From assembly GCF_020382885.2 (NCBI RefSeq), contig NC_058513.1, forward strand, positions 4,727,408-4,791,407: a stretch of DNA of 64,000 nt, read 5' to 3'. Positions 11,601-25,039 of this stretch are shown one piece after another; position 1 is the first letter of the stretch; the number at the start of each line of letters is the position of its first letter. Origin of the DNA: Scatophagus argus. Its lineage: Eukaryota; Chordata; Actinopteri; Scatophagidae. The translations under genes were made by a program, and so were the position numbers. A model generated the notes under the pieces. The model saw only the letters and a list, made by a program, of their open reading frames with translations, did not search any database and was not told the DNA's origin.

Positions 11601-12481
11601 TCGATACTTACCCATACTGCACAGAAACCCTGATTGCAGTGAATATGTTATGGCAATAATGTTGAGAATAAAAACCACAAAAAACAGTTGGTAGGAAACC
11701 GTCTTTAATAGAAGGTGGAAAAAGTGTGTGTCAGACAGGATTAAACCATGGTTAGTTTCCTTTTTTACAACATTTTTAATTTTGAGAATTTTACAAATGA
11801 CTGAGTTTCCCTCTCATACACATTTGGCTGTGGATGGACCTGGAACAGGGCTATGAGCTTGCTAGCACAAGGATATGACCTGACATAAAACCACAACATG
11901 ATGTTTTTGCACTTGAGTTTGGGGACAGATATTCTACCTTTGGACAGAGTTGTTCTTGTTCTTGAGTTGTTGGCAAAAAAAAGTGTGAACATTGTGCTTC
12001 TATATTTGGGGGATTTTAAGTCACTGACAGTCTATTATTCCTTCGCCAGGTTAAGTCATCTGGCATACGAGTGGGTTCCACCAAGCGCAAGCGCTCAGAG
12101 CGTAAGGTGACACGAATGGTGTCCATTGTGGTGGCGGTGTTCGTCCTCTGTTGGCTGCCTTTCTATATCTTCAACGTCACCTCTGTCACCGGCTCGATCA
12201 ACCCAACCTCTGCTGTGAAGAGCACGTTTGACTTTGTAGTGGTGCTCGGCTACGCCAACAGCTGCGCCAACCCCATCTTGTACGCCTTCCTGTCGGACAA
12301 CTTCAAGAAGAGCTTTCAAAACGTTCTGTGCCTGAAGAAGGTGGCAGGTCTGGATGAGATAGAGCGCAGCGACAGCAGGGCAGACAGGAGCAGGATGGCT
12401 AACGATGCTGCAATCATCAACGCCAACTTGGAGACTCACAATGCTGCCCTGCTCAATGGCGAGCTGCAGACCAGCATCTGA
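8637..12481 (+). CDS. sstr2: somatostatin receptor type 2
   Basis: This is a Gi-coupled plasma-membrane receptor for somatostatin. The coding exons are 8637-9024, 9758-10083 and 12050-12481, giving 381 aa (human SSTR2 has 369). The start is the ATG in the context AGCCATCATGG. The extracellular N-terminus has N-glycosylation sites at N14, N30 and N37. TM1 begins near residue 50. The TM3 ligand-binding Asp is D130, DRY is at 147-149, CWLPFY is in TM6, and the family signature [11 protein letters not shown] in TM7 is at 306-316. The C-terminus [10 protein letters not shown] closely matches the SSTR2 tail and ends in a PDZ-type ligand. Intron 1 is phase 1 and splits the D130 codon; intron 2 is phase 0 at the start of intracellular loop 3 (IIVK|VKSSG). 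The a or b teleost paralogue cannot be decided here. Confidence 0.95.
9235..9545. repeat. diverged fish interspersed repeat in sstr2 intron 1
   Basis: The segment follows the layout of a very common teleost repeat: a 'gataatttggcattttt'-like head, then 'agactggaagcaggggg', 'gctagcttagctctg', and a tail with 'ttaataaaacaat' and 'cttctggctg'. It is about 310 bp and has no coding capacity. It lies wholly between coding exons 1 and 2 of sstr2. Confidence 0.5.
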
Positions 12482-14716
12482 GGGAAATGGAACAGCAGTC
12501 ACATCCAGGGAGGACAGAGTGACTGAATTGCGATGCTTGGTGCTTCCAGACTAATGGGCCACCAGTGCACTGCTAGCGACCCCCCTGCTCAAAGATGCGG
12601 GGGCCGAGGGTGATGTAATAGATACTGTTCTTGGACATTGACACATGAACAAAGTTTAAGTGGAAAGTAAACAATTTCCTAAGGGTTTTCAGAGGTCAGG
12701 GAAAGCATACTGACTCCATCTTCAAACTCTTGATATTTGGATTAATGAGGCAACTTGAGATGGTTCTCACTGAAGCGGAGCAAAAATGTATTGTGACTGA
12801 AGTAACTGTTAAGGCTGTAGAGACAAGTGATGTTGAAATCAGACATAAATAAGAGTATGGTTCATGCTTGTCAGCTTGAGGTTTGTATCAAGTTGTTAGA
12901 TGCTATACAGACTGATCCAAAACTAAAACAAGACAGATCAGAGAGTGTATTGCTGTGGACCCACTAGAGGACTATCAGGGCTAGTACATTTGTGGTAGAG
13001 AGATCTCACTACCCATGCCCTTCTTGATCTAGAAGGGTCGGCACTAATTTCTCAGAATGTGGAAATACTGCTGAAGAATCAGACCAAAATGTCAGTGGAA
13101 AACATCCAGCACTTTGATTCTTCAGAGAGAAAAATCAGAGACCCTAAATGGGTTCATGGTCATGTTTTATTCATACCAGCTGGTTTGTTTGGTCTTACAT
13201 AATCAACAGGGCAACAAAAAAAGCCCTCCTAACGTGACATCTTATTTTCCAGCAAACGAAGGATGTTTTTCACCTCTTTAGCTGACATCTCGGCAGGAGG
13301 AGCTGCATTGATCTGTTAACTCTGAATTTTAAGATCCTGGATTATTGATTAAGTGGAAGGATGGGAAACTGTCTCAGCAGCTGCTCTGACTTTGCTCCCT
13401 TTAAAACGGCTTGACTTTGTATATACAAAATGGTGTTCTGTCAACCTCTGGGAGAAAGTTCCACACATAGATAACACCAAAACAAAATGACTGAATGAAG
13501 ACAATCCATGCTGTAAAATTCTGTATTGTTGTGATGCATCAAGGACAGCTCTAAACTGTGTTTGTGAAACCCGTCATATGTACTTTATACTTCGCTGTAG
13601 CTGGTCTTAATAGTTGCTGTGCCAACAGTGCGACTGTAAAGAGCCCATTTCTACTTGTAAAGTGCTGTGTTTTTGATAATGTAAGATTTCCTCCTGAGTT
13701 CATGTTCACATTTGCTTCAGTCGGTGTGTGCTTGCAAAAATGCTTAAATTTCACATGAGGCAGGAAAATGTGTCATGTCGAAGAGAGGGAGAGAGGGGAA
13801 TACAGAGATACAGAGAATAGAAGCAGTAAAGCTTGTGCATGTATTGTATCCACTAAGAACACAAGTTTGAGATATTGTAGAAGATGAAATAGATGCAGGT
13901 GACAGCAATGTAACCATACCCTAATACAGCCCACGGCATTTAAGCCTGAAGGTATTCTCCAGCCCAGTCCTTGCTTTGCACTTTCATAAATTTGGGGGAC
14001 TCATAAAGAGACAGATTTTTAAAAGAATGATGAAGCAGTAGGAGATATACTAATTTTTAGTCCTTTTTAAGGGTTGAATTTCAAAAGCAGTGGATTCTAC
14101 ATTTCCCAAGTCTTACAAACAGACTTCCCATTATATATAGTTGTTGTCCTATCACACTTTGGAATGTGACGAGCAGGAGTCCTATGACGAGTAAACTGCG
14201 TTTGATCTGCGTTTGAAGTCAGTGGAATGTCCCTTTAAAGTGCAGAGCTTGAACTCATCCGTTACATACTTAAAATGCATTCAGATTGCCCACAGTGCAG
14301 TGAACTTCATGTTCCACTGTACAAAGAGAGAGAGAGAGAGAGGCATTCTGCATTTCCACGAAGGTCACTTATATAAGGACTTGTATAATAATACAAAAAA
14401 ACTCCCAAAAAACATGCAAATACATGTATTACCGGCTATATATATATTCAAGGTTATGTGATTTTATAAATTATATTGATGTGATATTGACCTATCTCAT
14501 TTCTTTCAATGACATTCAATACAATGTATGTATAGAGAAAAATAACCAGGTAGCTACATTTAAGTGTGCATTCAACTCCATTATATTCCCACGCGTGTCA
14601 TTGTGAGAGACGGGACATTCATGTTTCCCAGTCATCAGGTCAAATTTTCAGCTTTTCTCACACTTTTTTGCACTTTTGTTCCTATCAGTCTTGACTGTAC
14701 TTTTACTTCTTTGTTT

Positions 14717-14880
14717 AATGCTAAGTAAGAGATGTTAGCATGCTAACAAGCTAAATGAAGATGATGTACATGGTAAACACAACTTCTAAATATGTGCATG
14801 TTAGCATCGACATTGTGAGCCTGTTGGCATGCTGATGTTAGCATGGAGCTAAAGTACATCTACAGAACCCCTAGCAGCTA
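14717..14880. repeat. GCTAACATGCTAAC-type fish repeat
   Basis: Repeated 'gttagcatgctaac' and 'tgttagcatggagctaaa' motifs mark a medium-copy repeat familiar from percomorph fish genomes. The copy is short, about 160 bp, and has no coding frame. Confidence 0.5.
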
Positions 14881-16583
14881 TCAGTCATTGCTATAAATTG
14901 AAATGTCTATATAAAACAATGGCATTAAAGATATATGATTATCAGACTCTAACCCAAACTTAACCTATCTGACATCATTATCAACTTTTAGAAACCTGTG
15001 GGTTCATTAGCTAGCTAAGAAATTAGGCCTACTAGTTTGCTTATTTCACTGCCTGACTCCACAAAGCTGCTGCGTCCTAGTTAAGACCCAGAAGAGCTAC
15101 AACAAAAGGTCTTGTCACATTAAAATGAATTTAGAAACCTTATCACTCCATTAATGCTGACTGAATCAACATACATCTATTTCCGGTTTAGCTATCAGGC
15201 TGTTTGTGCACAGTGGCTTTTCCATTGGACCTCCATGATGGAGCCACACCTGGTTGCTGGGAGATTTGTCAAACAACTGCAAAGCCTCTATAGTAATAAG
15301 GTCACCCGCCATATGCCGCATTGTCAGATTCGCTTCGTCCCAGTATATCACTCAATGCAGAAGCCATCAGGGTTGACATGACAGGGTTTGTCCCGGGACG
15401 TTAGTGCGGGAAATAATCTACAACGATAATCGTTTCTCAGTTGTTAGTGGACCACACAACCTATTACATTCTCTCTGTGCTGTCAATACTAGGAGTAGTA
15501 TCTGTAGCACAGTTAGTCCTAGCTTCATTTTCACACTCTGAAAGAACACACTCTTGCGTTGAAAGACATAATACGCACACATGTAGGTACAGTACAGTTC
15601 CATACTATTAAAGCACACACACTGTCTAATCTTGTTGTTCACAATGTGTCATGCAGACGTAAGCTCCTTGCGTCCATGTCTGATAAAAGATGAAAGCGAT
15701 GAGGGGTGACCAATTCTGCATCATACTGACCCAGTGTATGTACGTGTCTTAAACAAAGTGGTGAGCGAGCCCCCATTGAGAGTTTTGGTTGTTGAGCGTA
15801 ATCTGAATATCATATGAAGAAAAACTGTAAATTATCCTGAAACATGCAATATCTTTCTGTATGTCTTTATTTCTCTGCTTTCTGTGCCAAATTTGTGTGT
15901 GTGTGTGTCACAGCGAGAAACTCATTTCACAACATTACACTTTACAGTTAAGGTATTTAGCGCCTTCAAGTCTGAAGTGCTATTCTCTCATCATCCACAG
16001 CTAATTACTTGTACTCTCTCTCTCTAACTTTTCCTCTCTCTCTTTCGCATGCACAGCCGGTGAAGAATAATCTGAGTTGACACACATTTTACACCCACCC
16101 AAACTGAACTGGGCTGAAATCCACTGAACCATACTGAAGGAAAAAAATACTATGCCTGCCACTGCTACTGGCTGTTTGGACATATTTAATGGACTTAATG
16201 TTTTTAAGGGATCATTCTGTTAAATAGATGTTGATAAGATGCTTTGTGCCAAAGCCAGTGTAAATGTAGCGCTGAAAGAACAGCTGTGGCAGTGATGAAG
16301 ATGTCTGTAGTAGTTGTTTCCTTTGTCATTTTGTGAAATCAAGACCTAAATTTCCCTCTCTGGAATTAGGTCATATTTTGAAAAAGTTTTGCTTATTTGG
16401 GTCGACATGGGGCTTGACTTGTTCCTTGCTTCGGCCATTGTATAGTGTACAGATGAGAGGCAGAAGCAGAGAAGCCTCTGCCTGCTCTGTTTCTTTTTGC
16501 GAAATAATTTGATTTGCGAAGGGCTAGAACGTGCACTTCTGAGGTTGCACCGTTCAATATTAACTCTATGTATTTGTGGTATC

Positions 16584-16621
16584 CTCTTCTTCTTCTTCTT
16601 CTTCTTCTTCTTCTTCTTCTT
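16584..16621 (+). repeat. (TTC)n / (GAA)n microsatellite
   Basis: About 12 perfect TTC units. They produce artificial poly-Ser, poly-Phe and poly-Lys ORFs in the surrounding frames on both strands. Confidence 0.95.
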
Positions 16622-18059
16622 GCACATCACATCCGTGTGTCACCTCACTAGCCACAACCAGTTCACGCAAGTACTGGGTGCCATCTTTTTTGCTAGATAC
16701 ACTTTCAGAAAGCTTTTTGAGTTCAGCAGCAGATACAAGTCATTATTCTGGTCAGAGAAACAAAGTTAGACCTGGGTTCAACACTTCAGGTTTCATTCAT
16801 ATCATAAACCTGACAAAGCAAATTTTAGCCAAGCTGTTGTAACTTACATGCTTGTTTCTGACAACGCACAACCATGGATATGTACTTTTCTGTGCAGTTA
16901 TTTTTATCTATGTGCCTTGGAACTGGAAAATCATATGATGATCAATGTACAGCAAAACAACATTTTATCCTGTTTCTGCCAACAACCAAAGGCCTTTGTA
17001 CTGTACAAACATGTTGGTAACCAAAACATAACAGAGACCTGCTGTATATAATTTTTAGTTCTATGTCCCCAGCTTTCATAGCTTATGTTTGTGTGATATA
17101 ATGTCAGAAGCAGATGTTTATTTGTGATTCTTTATTGTTGAGTAGAATATAATGTGATCATTGATTGTAATGGACAAACCAATGCCCTCATCTCTGCAAT
17201 TAAAGTGCAGGCCAGTTTCTGCTCCCATGGTCAACCTGTTTATTGTTCCTGAGAACTGCAACTTGAAGGGCCTCTCCCACAGTGTATTTACTCCACGAAT
17301 ACATTTTTTCTAGGTGTTCCAAGTTTTTCCTTGATTCCTGAGCACATCATACAGACTACATTATGCTGTATACAAATGTGGGATTCAGTGAATTCCAGCA
17401 TAGCTCAAACTGCTGTGACGGAACTCACAGACACAGAAGAGTTAGAGCTCATCATTTATTCTGCCACTACATGGCTCAAGGTTGGACAAAGAAGGACGAC
17501 CACACAAGAGTTTATTTAACTTTGCCAGAGAGAAACTAAACAAAACAGATATAACAAACAACCCAAATAAATGGGTTTCCTGTTGTCAGATGGTCAGCCT
17601 TTCATGATTTGGTCATGTGTGGCATATTTACAAGTACTTTATTATTTATACATGTACGTCATTAACAATGCGGTATGATTGTGTCTTACAACTCTGAGCC
17701 GCATGGCTTGTAGGTGTATGACATTTACCTTTTCATTAATTTATTTTACCAACATCAACATTATGAATTCCGTATTATCTATGTCTTATTGCCACCGCAT
17801 GTCTTAATCTGTCAAAAGTTGTTTCTAACTAGTCTTGCTTGGGTATTTTGTTGTTTCGTGCTGCTTGCTTGCATGGTTACATATGGACATACTGTGTTAT
17901 TTTAATAATGATTTGGGGTGTAGGAGTGTGTAGGAATATCTACAGCGGTCACTAAAAAAACCCACAAATGGTCGGTTCATAATTATGTTTTAAATAGCAC
18001 ATAATCACCTGAAGTGATTGCTGTGATTGTGTTTTTGTTACCTTAAAATGGATACTTCA

Positions 18060-18245
18060 TATCCACAGAAGGAGCAGGTCCTCTTCCACGCAGTCCGCCA
18101 TGTTTCTACAGAATGTACAAACCAAACACTGGCTCTAGAGTCTTGTTTTTTTTAGCTCCCACGAGGGTGAGACGGGGGTGTTGCTCAGTTGCAGCTGCAG
18201 CCACATCTCTAGATGCTACTAAATGCCACACAGTGCACCTTTAAT
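18060..18245. repeat. fish short interspersed or MITE-like repeat
   Basis: The order of blocks 'gcaggtcctcttcc', 'gtccgccatgtttctacag', 'caaaccaaacactggctcta' and 'gatgctactaaatg...cagtgcacctttaa' is typical of a non-coding repeat found near many teleost genes. The family is not named here. Confidence 0.5.
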
Positions 18246-20841
18246 GCTTACAAAGCATTAGCAGTAAAGACAGTTGTATCAGGTTGTATCAAGGTGGCTG
18301 ACAAATAAATAATCTCATATGAGACAAAATCATATCAAAGGCATATTTTCTTTTGTTTAATGTGGATTTATTTAGACATCCCCTGACATGCAGAAGTACA
18401 AAAGGCTCAATTTAATGTCTTCTACAGAAGAGCCTACTTGCACCAACATTCCCTCACATCACCTCTCATTTTCTCTGAGTCGCCTCCGTGTGACTCACGA
18501 CTATGAATACGGTGCCAGTCTGCACTGCTGAGGATTCAATTTCACTGTAGAAACAAGTAAAGTATTCTGCATTGAAAGTCGTGTTTGGGGGTGTTTTATT
18601 GTGGTGGTGGCAGGTGAGAGGATGGAAATGAAGATTAAGTGCAAAAACTAGAAAGTGATTTTTCACATCCCCATCTTGCCAGCGAAATACAAGCTTTGGG
18701 GAGAGTCAGGTTTGAATGTCAATGTAAAAAATGTCAGCGCTTGCGATCAACAATAAATTTGTTATTATGGGTCAGAGATGTGTCAAAGCTTTGGTAGAGT
18801 ATGACCAAGCCTCTGTGTGTACGACCTTTTCCAAAATCAGATAGAAAAATGGCTTGTCAAACTATTTCTGAAATTTTTTTTCCTTGCATAATATGAACTC
18901 AAAGTAGAACAAAGTTAAGGTAAGTAGGCGAAACTAGACTCAGTATGTGAAAAAAGTATGTGGTACTGGTACTGAACAGGACCTGAGGATAAAGTTAAGT
19001 TTCAGTGTTTCTGTTTGTTCTGAAAGGTTGGATAGTCATTGAGCCGAACTCGAGCCTTCCAGAGAATTCAGTCTGTTAAAGCTTTCATGTTTTTCTCCCA
19101 TTATGAATCATTTTATCAGAGCAGACGTACATTTATAATGGACAGATATTAATTATCTCTGTTTAACCTGCAAGAGCAGAAACCAGCTGTGAAATGCTGA
19201 CATACTATGTCCTGTTAGTTCTGCTAATCCGGCTAATGTGGGAGAAAATTGCCCACTATGTTCACCAGGTCTTCGCTAATGTTTGTGCATTGTTTGGTGC
19301 TGAGCAGGTAGTCAGTTATAGAGCTTTTCTTTTTACTGAAAGCAGCTGCCTGCTCTGGCCATAAATGACGGGCCAGAAAAACCAAAACACTGAGCTGAAA
19401 GATGCAAAAACAAAGTATAGAGCTAAGTGGACCAGCTGAGTGATAATCCCCTGTCGGTTTCCCCACTTTTACATATGGGTAGTCATGTGATCCATTGTTA
19501 ATCAAAATAAAATTGTTGCTAGCTGACAGGGTAAAACTGTCAACTCTTTATCAGAGAATCTGGAGCAAATATAACAGTTTGATCAGGTGAAATTGTTGCA
19601 GGGATATACTGAATACTACAGTTATCAACACAGTGACAAGTTGCCACAGAGATACTGCCATTAAGTTTTGTGTTGTAATCTGTTGATCAGACATGTTCAT
19701 ACAATTGACGAGTGAGGCCGCCTTCATCACTTTCATCCCCTCCAAATCCTACCTGTGAATTGTTTCAGCCCCAGCACTCGTGTCTTTCCTACTTCACCTT
19801 CTCACCGAAGTTAGACAAGAGTACTTCATTAAAACACTGCTCTGCCTCCCCGCATAATCATGAGTGGGATTAGGAGTGATGAACAGAGTGTTTCTGCAAG
19901 ATAAAGACAGTACTCGGCAGTGAAAATGGCACCATCTATGACAAGTAGAAATTAAGTTGATTCTGCACTGAAAGGCTTGTATTTTCAAATATTGCAGGCT
20001 GTCTCCATCTACTGGTCTGTTAGAATGAATGTGCTGTTATATACAGTACTTAGTGTGACAGCAGTAGGCTTATTATGGTCTGATTATGGATAAGTTCTAA
20101 AATGATGCCAGAGAAAGATTCCCACTAGAACTCTCTGACCTCTTCAGTTTGCAACAAAAATTTCAAAAATCAGCAAAAATCAATTACTGCTCCTCGTAAA
20201 ATTTAACATTTGGTGGAAGAAGAATGTGATGCATGCTCCTTACATGAGGACATTTCAGTAAAACAGACCTCTGAGAAATGTGTCATTAACACACATTTGC
20301 ATAGGCTCTCAAATGACTGATTTAGTCCTGATTTGATCATTTTATGTGGTTCTGTTTTTCACCCATGTGGCTTTCGTTTTTTTCCTTTTTCTGAATTTGA
20401 CTACCCATCTGCAGTGAGTCTATTCTGGGTGTTCAGGTTTCTGTAGGTGGTTGTTTGGTTAGAGGTCTGACACAGGGTATACAGATTCTTAGCCGCCTTT
20501 ACCCTCCAGTGGATTCGCACCAATCACTTCCCATTTATGTTTTTCATTACAATGCAATTTGCAAGCAGGCAGATGTTTTTGTCAGTATTTCATACTTCAA
20601 AGGGAATCAGTCTCATAAACACATGTCTATAGATTAGACAATGGTTTTTAAACATCCTTTAACACATTCTGATATTCATAGATAACAACCGATTCAATCA
20701 TTTGGTTTCTGTTTTATGGCACCAGCTCTTCAACATGAATGTCAGTTTCTGAGTATTGCACTCTGTGGGTCTTTATAACAAAACTGATTTAACTCTCATC
20801 ACAGTTTTGCACATGTGCAGTAAATTTTTGTTTCTTTTTGT

Positions 20842-20874
20842 CCCCCCCCCCCCCCCCCCCCCCCCGCGCCCCCC
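20842..20874 (+). repeat. poly-C tract
   Basis: 24 consecutive C residues are followed by GCG and six more Cs. The complementary strand is a long G run that can form quadruplex structures. Its exact length is likely to be unreliable in any assembly. Confidence 0.95.
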
Positions 20875-20911
20875 AGGAACAGTTTTTTCAAATTTGACCT
20901 AAAAGAGGCAA

Positions 20912-21419
20912 ACTATATAGAAAAAAGTATTGGGACACCTGACCATTACCCCAACAGGGACTTAAATGACATTGCATTCTAAATACACAGACAGCTTTGC
21001 AGCTCCCAATCTTCTGAGAAGACTTTCCACAAGATATTGGAGTTTTTCTGTAGTACATGTTGCTCATACATACAGAGCATTTGTGAGGTCAGACACTGAT
21101 GTTGGACCAAAAGGCCTGGCTGGTAATCTCTGTTCCAGTTCATCCCAAAAGTGTTGGATAGGGTTGAGATCAGGACTCTGTGTGGGCCAGTCAAGTTCTT
21201 CTGCAGACTCATCCCATCATGTCTTTATGGACTTTGCTTTGTGCACTGGGGCATAGAAAAGGGCCTTACTCAAGCTGTTGCTACAAAAGTGGAAGCACAG
21301 CATTGCCCAAAATGTCTGAAGCATTAAGATTTCCTTTCACTGGAAGTAAGGAAGTAAGGATCCAACCCCTGAAAAACAGCCCCATAAAGAGGTGTGTCTG
21401 GATACTTTTGTCTATATAG
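20912..21419. mobile_element. Tc1-derived non-autonomous element, copy 1
   Basis: It is about 508 bp and bounded by inverted ends: left TATATAGAAAAAAGTATTGG, right the reverse complement of a tail ending CTTTTGTCTATATA. Inside, the reverse strand keeps remnants of the C-terminal part of a Tc1-type transposase (for example the NLVESLPRR-like and NPIQ-like region in broken frames). The 5' part of the transposase is absent. Related copies lie at about 25488-25920 and 61640-62133. Confidence 0.75.
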
Positions 21420-23159
21420 TATGTAACATATTTAGATTTCTATAGTATTTTTACATTCTTCTGAAACTTTTACTGCCTACATGTATCCCACTGATCCATG
21501 CTCACCTAATTTGCTGGAATAATTTAATTAAATATAATGCACTGCAACTATGAAAAGACTTTAAATGAATAAAATATAGTAAAATTATAAGTCTGGACAA
21601 ATGAGCTGTATGTGCGTGTATACCATTTTACTTTTTCTTTTCATTTTCATTTTCATTTTCTTTTCTAATTAAAAACACTGTTTCGAAATATGATTAAATG
21701 TTGCTTATTTATGCTCATATATTTACATATATGTTGGCTTTGGCCTTCCTCTAGCTACAATATCCCAGCACAGGTTACAGTAAGTGTGAAATTTTTGTTC
21801 GTTTGTTTTACGGTGACTCAGCATGGCGCCAAGTCATAAATTTATGTGTGCTGCCTGAAATACAACTTTTTGCTTTTCCTCTGGATTTTTGTATTTCACA
21901 CAAGGTTGAATTCAGATGATTTACATACAGATGCACTCGAAGTGGAAGTCTCGCTTATTTACTGTAAGTTTGCTCGAGTGTAGTCCTGCAATTTGAATCC
22001 CAAAGATGAGTTTTCTGTTAGTATCATTTAATTTCAGATGCTGGGGGTTTTCCCCATAGCCTCTGCTTTAAATCTACCTGAGAAGGCTTTTTCTTCCTTT
22101 TACCTGACTAATCAAAACGCCTGCAGCTGGACCGGTCTACTGCAGAGACCCAGCGTCAGTTCTCCATCTTGTTCTTGTTCGATCTTGTCTTGATCTTGTT
22201 CTCAATCAGTTCTCGATGCATCTTGTTTGGGGGGGGGGGTGCAGTGAGGGATTATATCCTTGTGAAGTGACATCTACTAGTTGAATATAAAAGTCAAAGA
22301 GAGGTGACTAATTTTTGATTAATTGTGCATGAATAAGTGTGTGGAGGTGGTTGCTTTTCCATGACTCTTATGCAGCAAAGCAGCACAACTGTAGCCACCT
22401 TCTATCACCATAAACCAACTTATGTGCACCCAGTGATCACATTAAAGCAGAGAACAACACCTCTGATGGCGATCAAATCTGCAAACCTTCTTTTATACAG
22501 TCCCTCACTGTTGCTGGTTTTAAAGGTCACAAAGGACAGCCAAATTAGGCCGTAGCAAAACAAAACTAACACCTTTTAATGACTTGACACCCCAGAATTT
22601 CCGGTAGCTTCTAACACCTGCACAGCAAAGAGTGACAAAGTCAATGCATTGTTGGCGACAGGAAGCTTTTTATCAAAGTGCTTTTTATTCTCAACATCCT
22701 CCTGATTTCTTCCTTTGCTGTCCCTCATACTGAACCTATAAATACATCATTAATGATTACTGCTGTTATTAGAAACAGTGTGCACCGTGTGTGACTTCTT
22801 TCAGGACTTTATATAACAAAAGCTAAACCAAAACAAATCTCTGGTTATGTTTGCTTCACACGGTCAGAATGATCAGGTGTTCGTACCCTGTTTAAAAATA
22901 CTCCAGTGCATTTACTCTCAGTCTTAAACTATGCTGCACGTGGCCAGAAAAATCCCAGTTCCTGTGAGAATTGAAGCAGAGACACTGAAATCTCCTTTTG
23001 TGCTAAGTGAAAGAAATGCGCTGTGAAAATGCCCAACAGTTTCACAATGATGTTGAGAAAGTGAGATGAGCCGCGTCTCCCCCGTATGTGTGACAGATAG
23101 CGGTGCAATAATGCCTGTTTGAGTTTTACCCATATGACTGTTGAATACTGATACAAACC

Positions 23160-23460
23160 TTAATCCATCCATCCATTTTCTATACTGTTTATCCATCAGG
23201 GTTGCGAGGGAGCTGGAGTCTATCCCAGCTGACTACAGACGAGAGACGTGGTTCACCCTGGACTGGTCGCCAGTCAATCACAGGGCCGACACATAAAGAC
23301 AGACACTCACACACTCACACTTAAAGGAAATATAGAGTAGACAGTTAACCTAATGTGCATGTTTTTGGTATTGTGGGAGGAAGCTGGAGTACCCGGAGAA
23401 AACCCACGCAGGCACAGGGAGAACATGCAAACTCCACATAGAAGGGCCCAGACTCGGCCG
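23160..23460. repeat. fish interspersed repeat, LINE-tail type
   Basis: It starts with 'ccatccatccattttctata' and continues with 'ctatcccagctgactac', 'ccctggactggtcgccag', 'gtgggaggaagctggagt' and 'cacagggagaacatgcaaac'. This is one of the most abundant short repeats in teleosts. It is thought to be the non-coding end of a retroelement, but I do not assign a family name. The ends here are approximate. Confidence 0.65.
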
Positions 23461-24299
23461 TGAAAAATGTCTGTTTTCAGAAAAATCACAGAGTCAGTTA
23501 AGTGGTTACGTGGTCTCATCTGCCAGAAATGGAGCTTTTTGCTCATCATACATTGGCATGAAGCCTGGTTGTGTCACCTGGAAGCCTTGTGAAGGTGGCA
23601 AGAATACAGCAAAATACAGAGACATCCTAGAGGAAGGTTCTGTACATACAAACGTTATATATATACATTTTTTATCATATATCATTATTCTATTTATGTG
23701 GGAGAAAAAGACACACAGGGATGGCTTAAATAAGCAAATATTAAGCTGACAATTTTACTTCTCTCTCCACATTCCCATTACATTTTGTAGGCAAATATTG
23801 TGCTTTTAACTCCACTAAATTTATTTAATAGTGTTACCGGTTCCTTAACAGAGTCAGATTGTTAAAACAAAACATGAATCACCTCATGAATTATTATATT
23901 TTGTTGGTTAATCTAACCAGTGGGTTAATAAAGCGGCTGAAATTGGCCCCACGTTTAAACGTTTAAGTGCAACATTAAAATGATGTGTGTGAATAATACG
24001 TCACTGATTACAATCCAGAAAATCCCGAAGTATTATATATTTTACTGTCGGTATTTTTACACTGTCGGATTTTACCACCGCTCTGATTTTTGCATAGATA
24101 TTTCGCAGTTATTTAGTACAACTGTTTTTAAATTGACAGGTTTATTTTCAATTTATCGTCATAAGAAGTTCACAATTACTGTACAAATACTGTGATTCAG
24201 TGTAAAAAATAAAGTCATTGGGTATTGGTCTAACTTTGGTCTGTTTTTAGGTGGGGAGGGGGGGTCCACCTCACACACAGGGGGAAGTCCCATAGTTAA

Positions 24300-24397
24300 T
24301 AACCAAATAAGCTTCTATCCTGAACTCTCACAGTCTCACTCCCATCTTCAAACCAAGAATTCTCCCTTCTCCCGCCACCGCGTCTTCATCTCGCCAG
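24300..24397 (+). promoter_or_regulatory. tnfrsf13b: candidate 5' untranslated exon of tnfrsf13b
   Basis: A pyrimidine-rich stretch ends in a textbook donor, CGCCAG|GTGAGTG, after base 24397. It is the best donor upstream of the first TACI coding exon, which is itself preceded by an acceptor-like TGTGTGTCAG ending at 27970. The exon start is not defined. The link to tnfrsf13b is an inference. Confidence 0.25.
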
Positions 24398-25039
24398 GTG
24401 AGTGATCCCTCTAAACATCATTTTCAATGCAGTTCTGTCTCCCGTTACACACATACAAGAAGCAGTATAAATGAGCGACAGCAAAACTCAATAAGGAAAT
24501 AGAAAATTTGCTAAGTGCATGAAGAGAAGACAGGGAAGTCTATCTTGGTTTGTTTTGTGTGGAAATACAGACTTTTGTTCCGGATGTTATCAAACATATA
24601 GTACACGTTGATAATAATTTCACACTGTACTAACTCATGAAATCTTCAAGGGCATTTGAGGAAGACAGTTAGTGTGGATTATCAGTGTGTGACAAATATA
24701 CTCAAGTTCTGAGTGTGAAAGCAGCAGAGGGCGGAGGAGGTTTAGACCAGCGTGTCTTTTCCAGTCAGCTGACTCAGTGCTCAATGGAGCGAAGAGGACT
24801 GTGTTTGAGAACAACATACCACTTCTCAAAGGATGGACATGTATGTGCTGCAGCAACAGCACTGCTGGCATGACCTGATAGCACTTTATCTTTGATTTAC
24901 TGGACTTTGAACATGTTTTGCAAAGTTTGCTGTAGGTGAAAAAAAAAAAAAGGTTTGCTTGATCCTTACATCCTCACACATCATGCTGTGGTGCAGTGTG
25001 CTATACTACAGCATCCTAAACTATTAGCATGCAATAATC

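Larger units (their letters stand above)
12482..24240. other. sstr2 3' UTR and long intergenic region
   Basis: The sstr2 3' UTR begins at 12482. Its end is uncertain; an ATTAAA at 17199-17204 is one of several weak candidates. Beyond it I see no conserved coding exon on either strand. The identifiable content is interspersed repeats (about 14717-14880, 18060-18245, 20912-21419, 23160-23460), a TTC microsatellite (16584-16621), a poly-C tract (20842-20865) and AT-rich filler. The longest ORFs are under 100 codons and cross repeats. Confidence 0.6.

Noticed and set aside
12095-12502. 135-codon minus-strand ORF opposite sstr2 exon 3
   Set aside because: It is the antisense shadow of a strongly conserved coding exon and has no features of its own.
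16346-16842. ORFs with poly-Lys, poly-Phe or poly-Ser runs
   Set aside because: They are produced by the TTC/GAA microsatellite.
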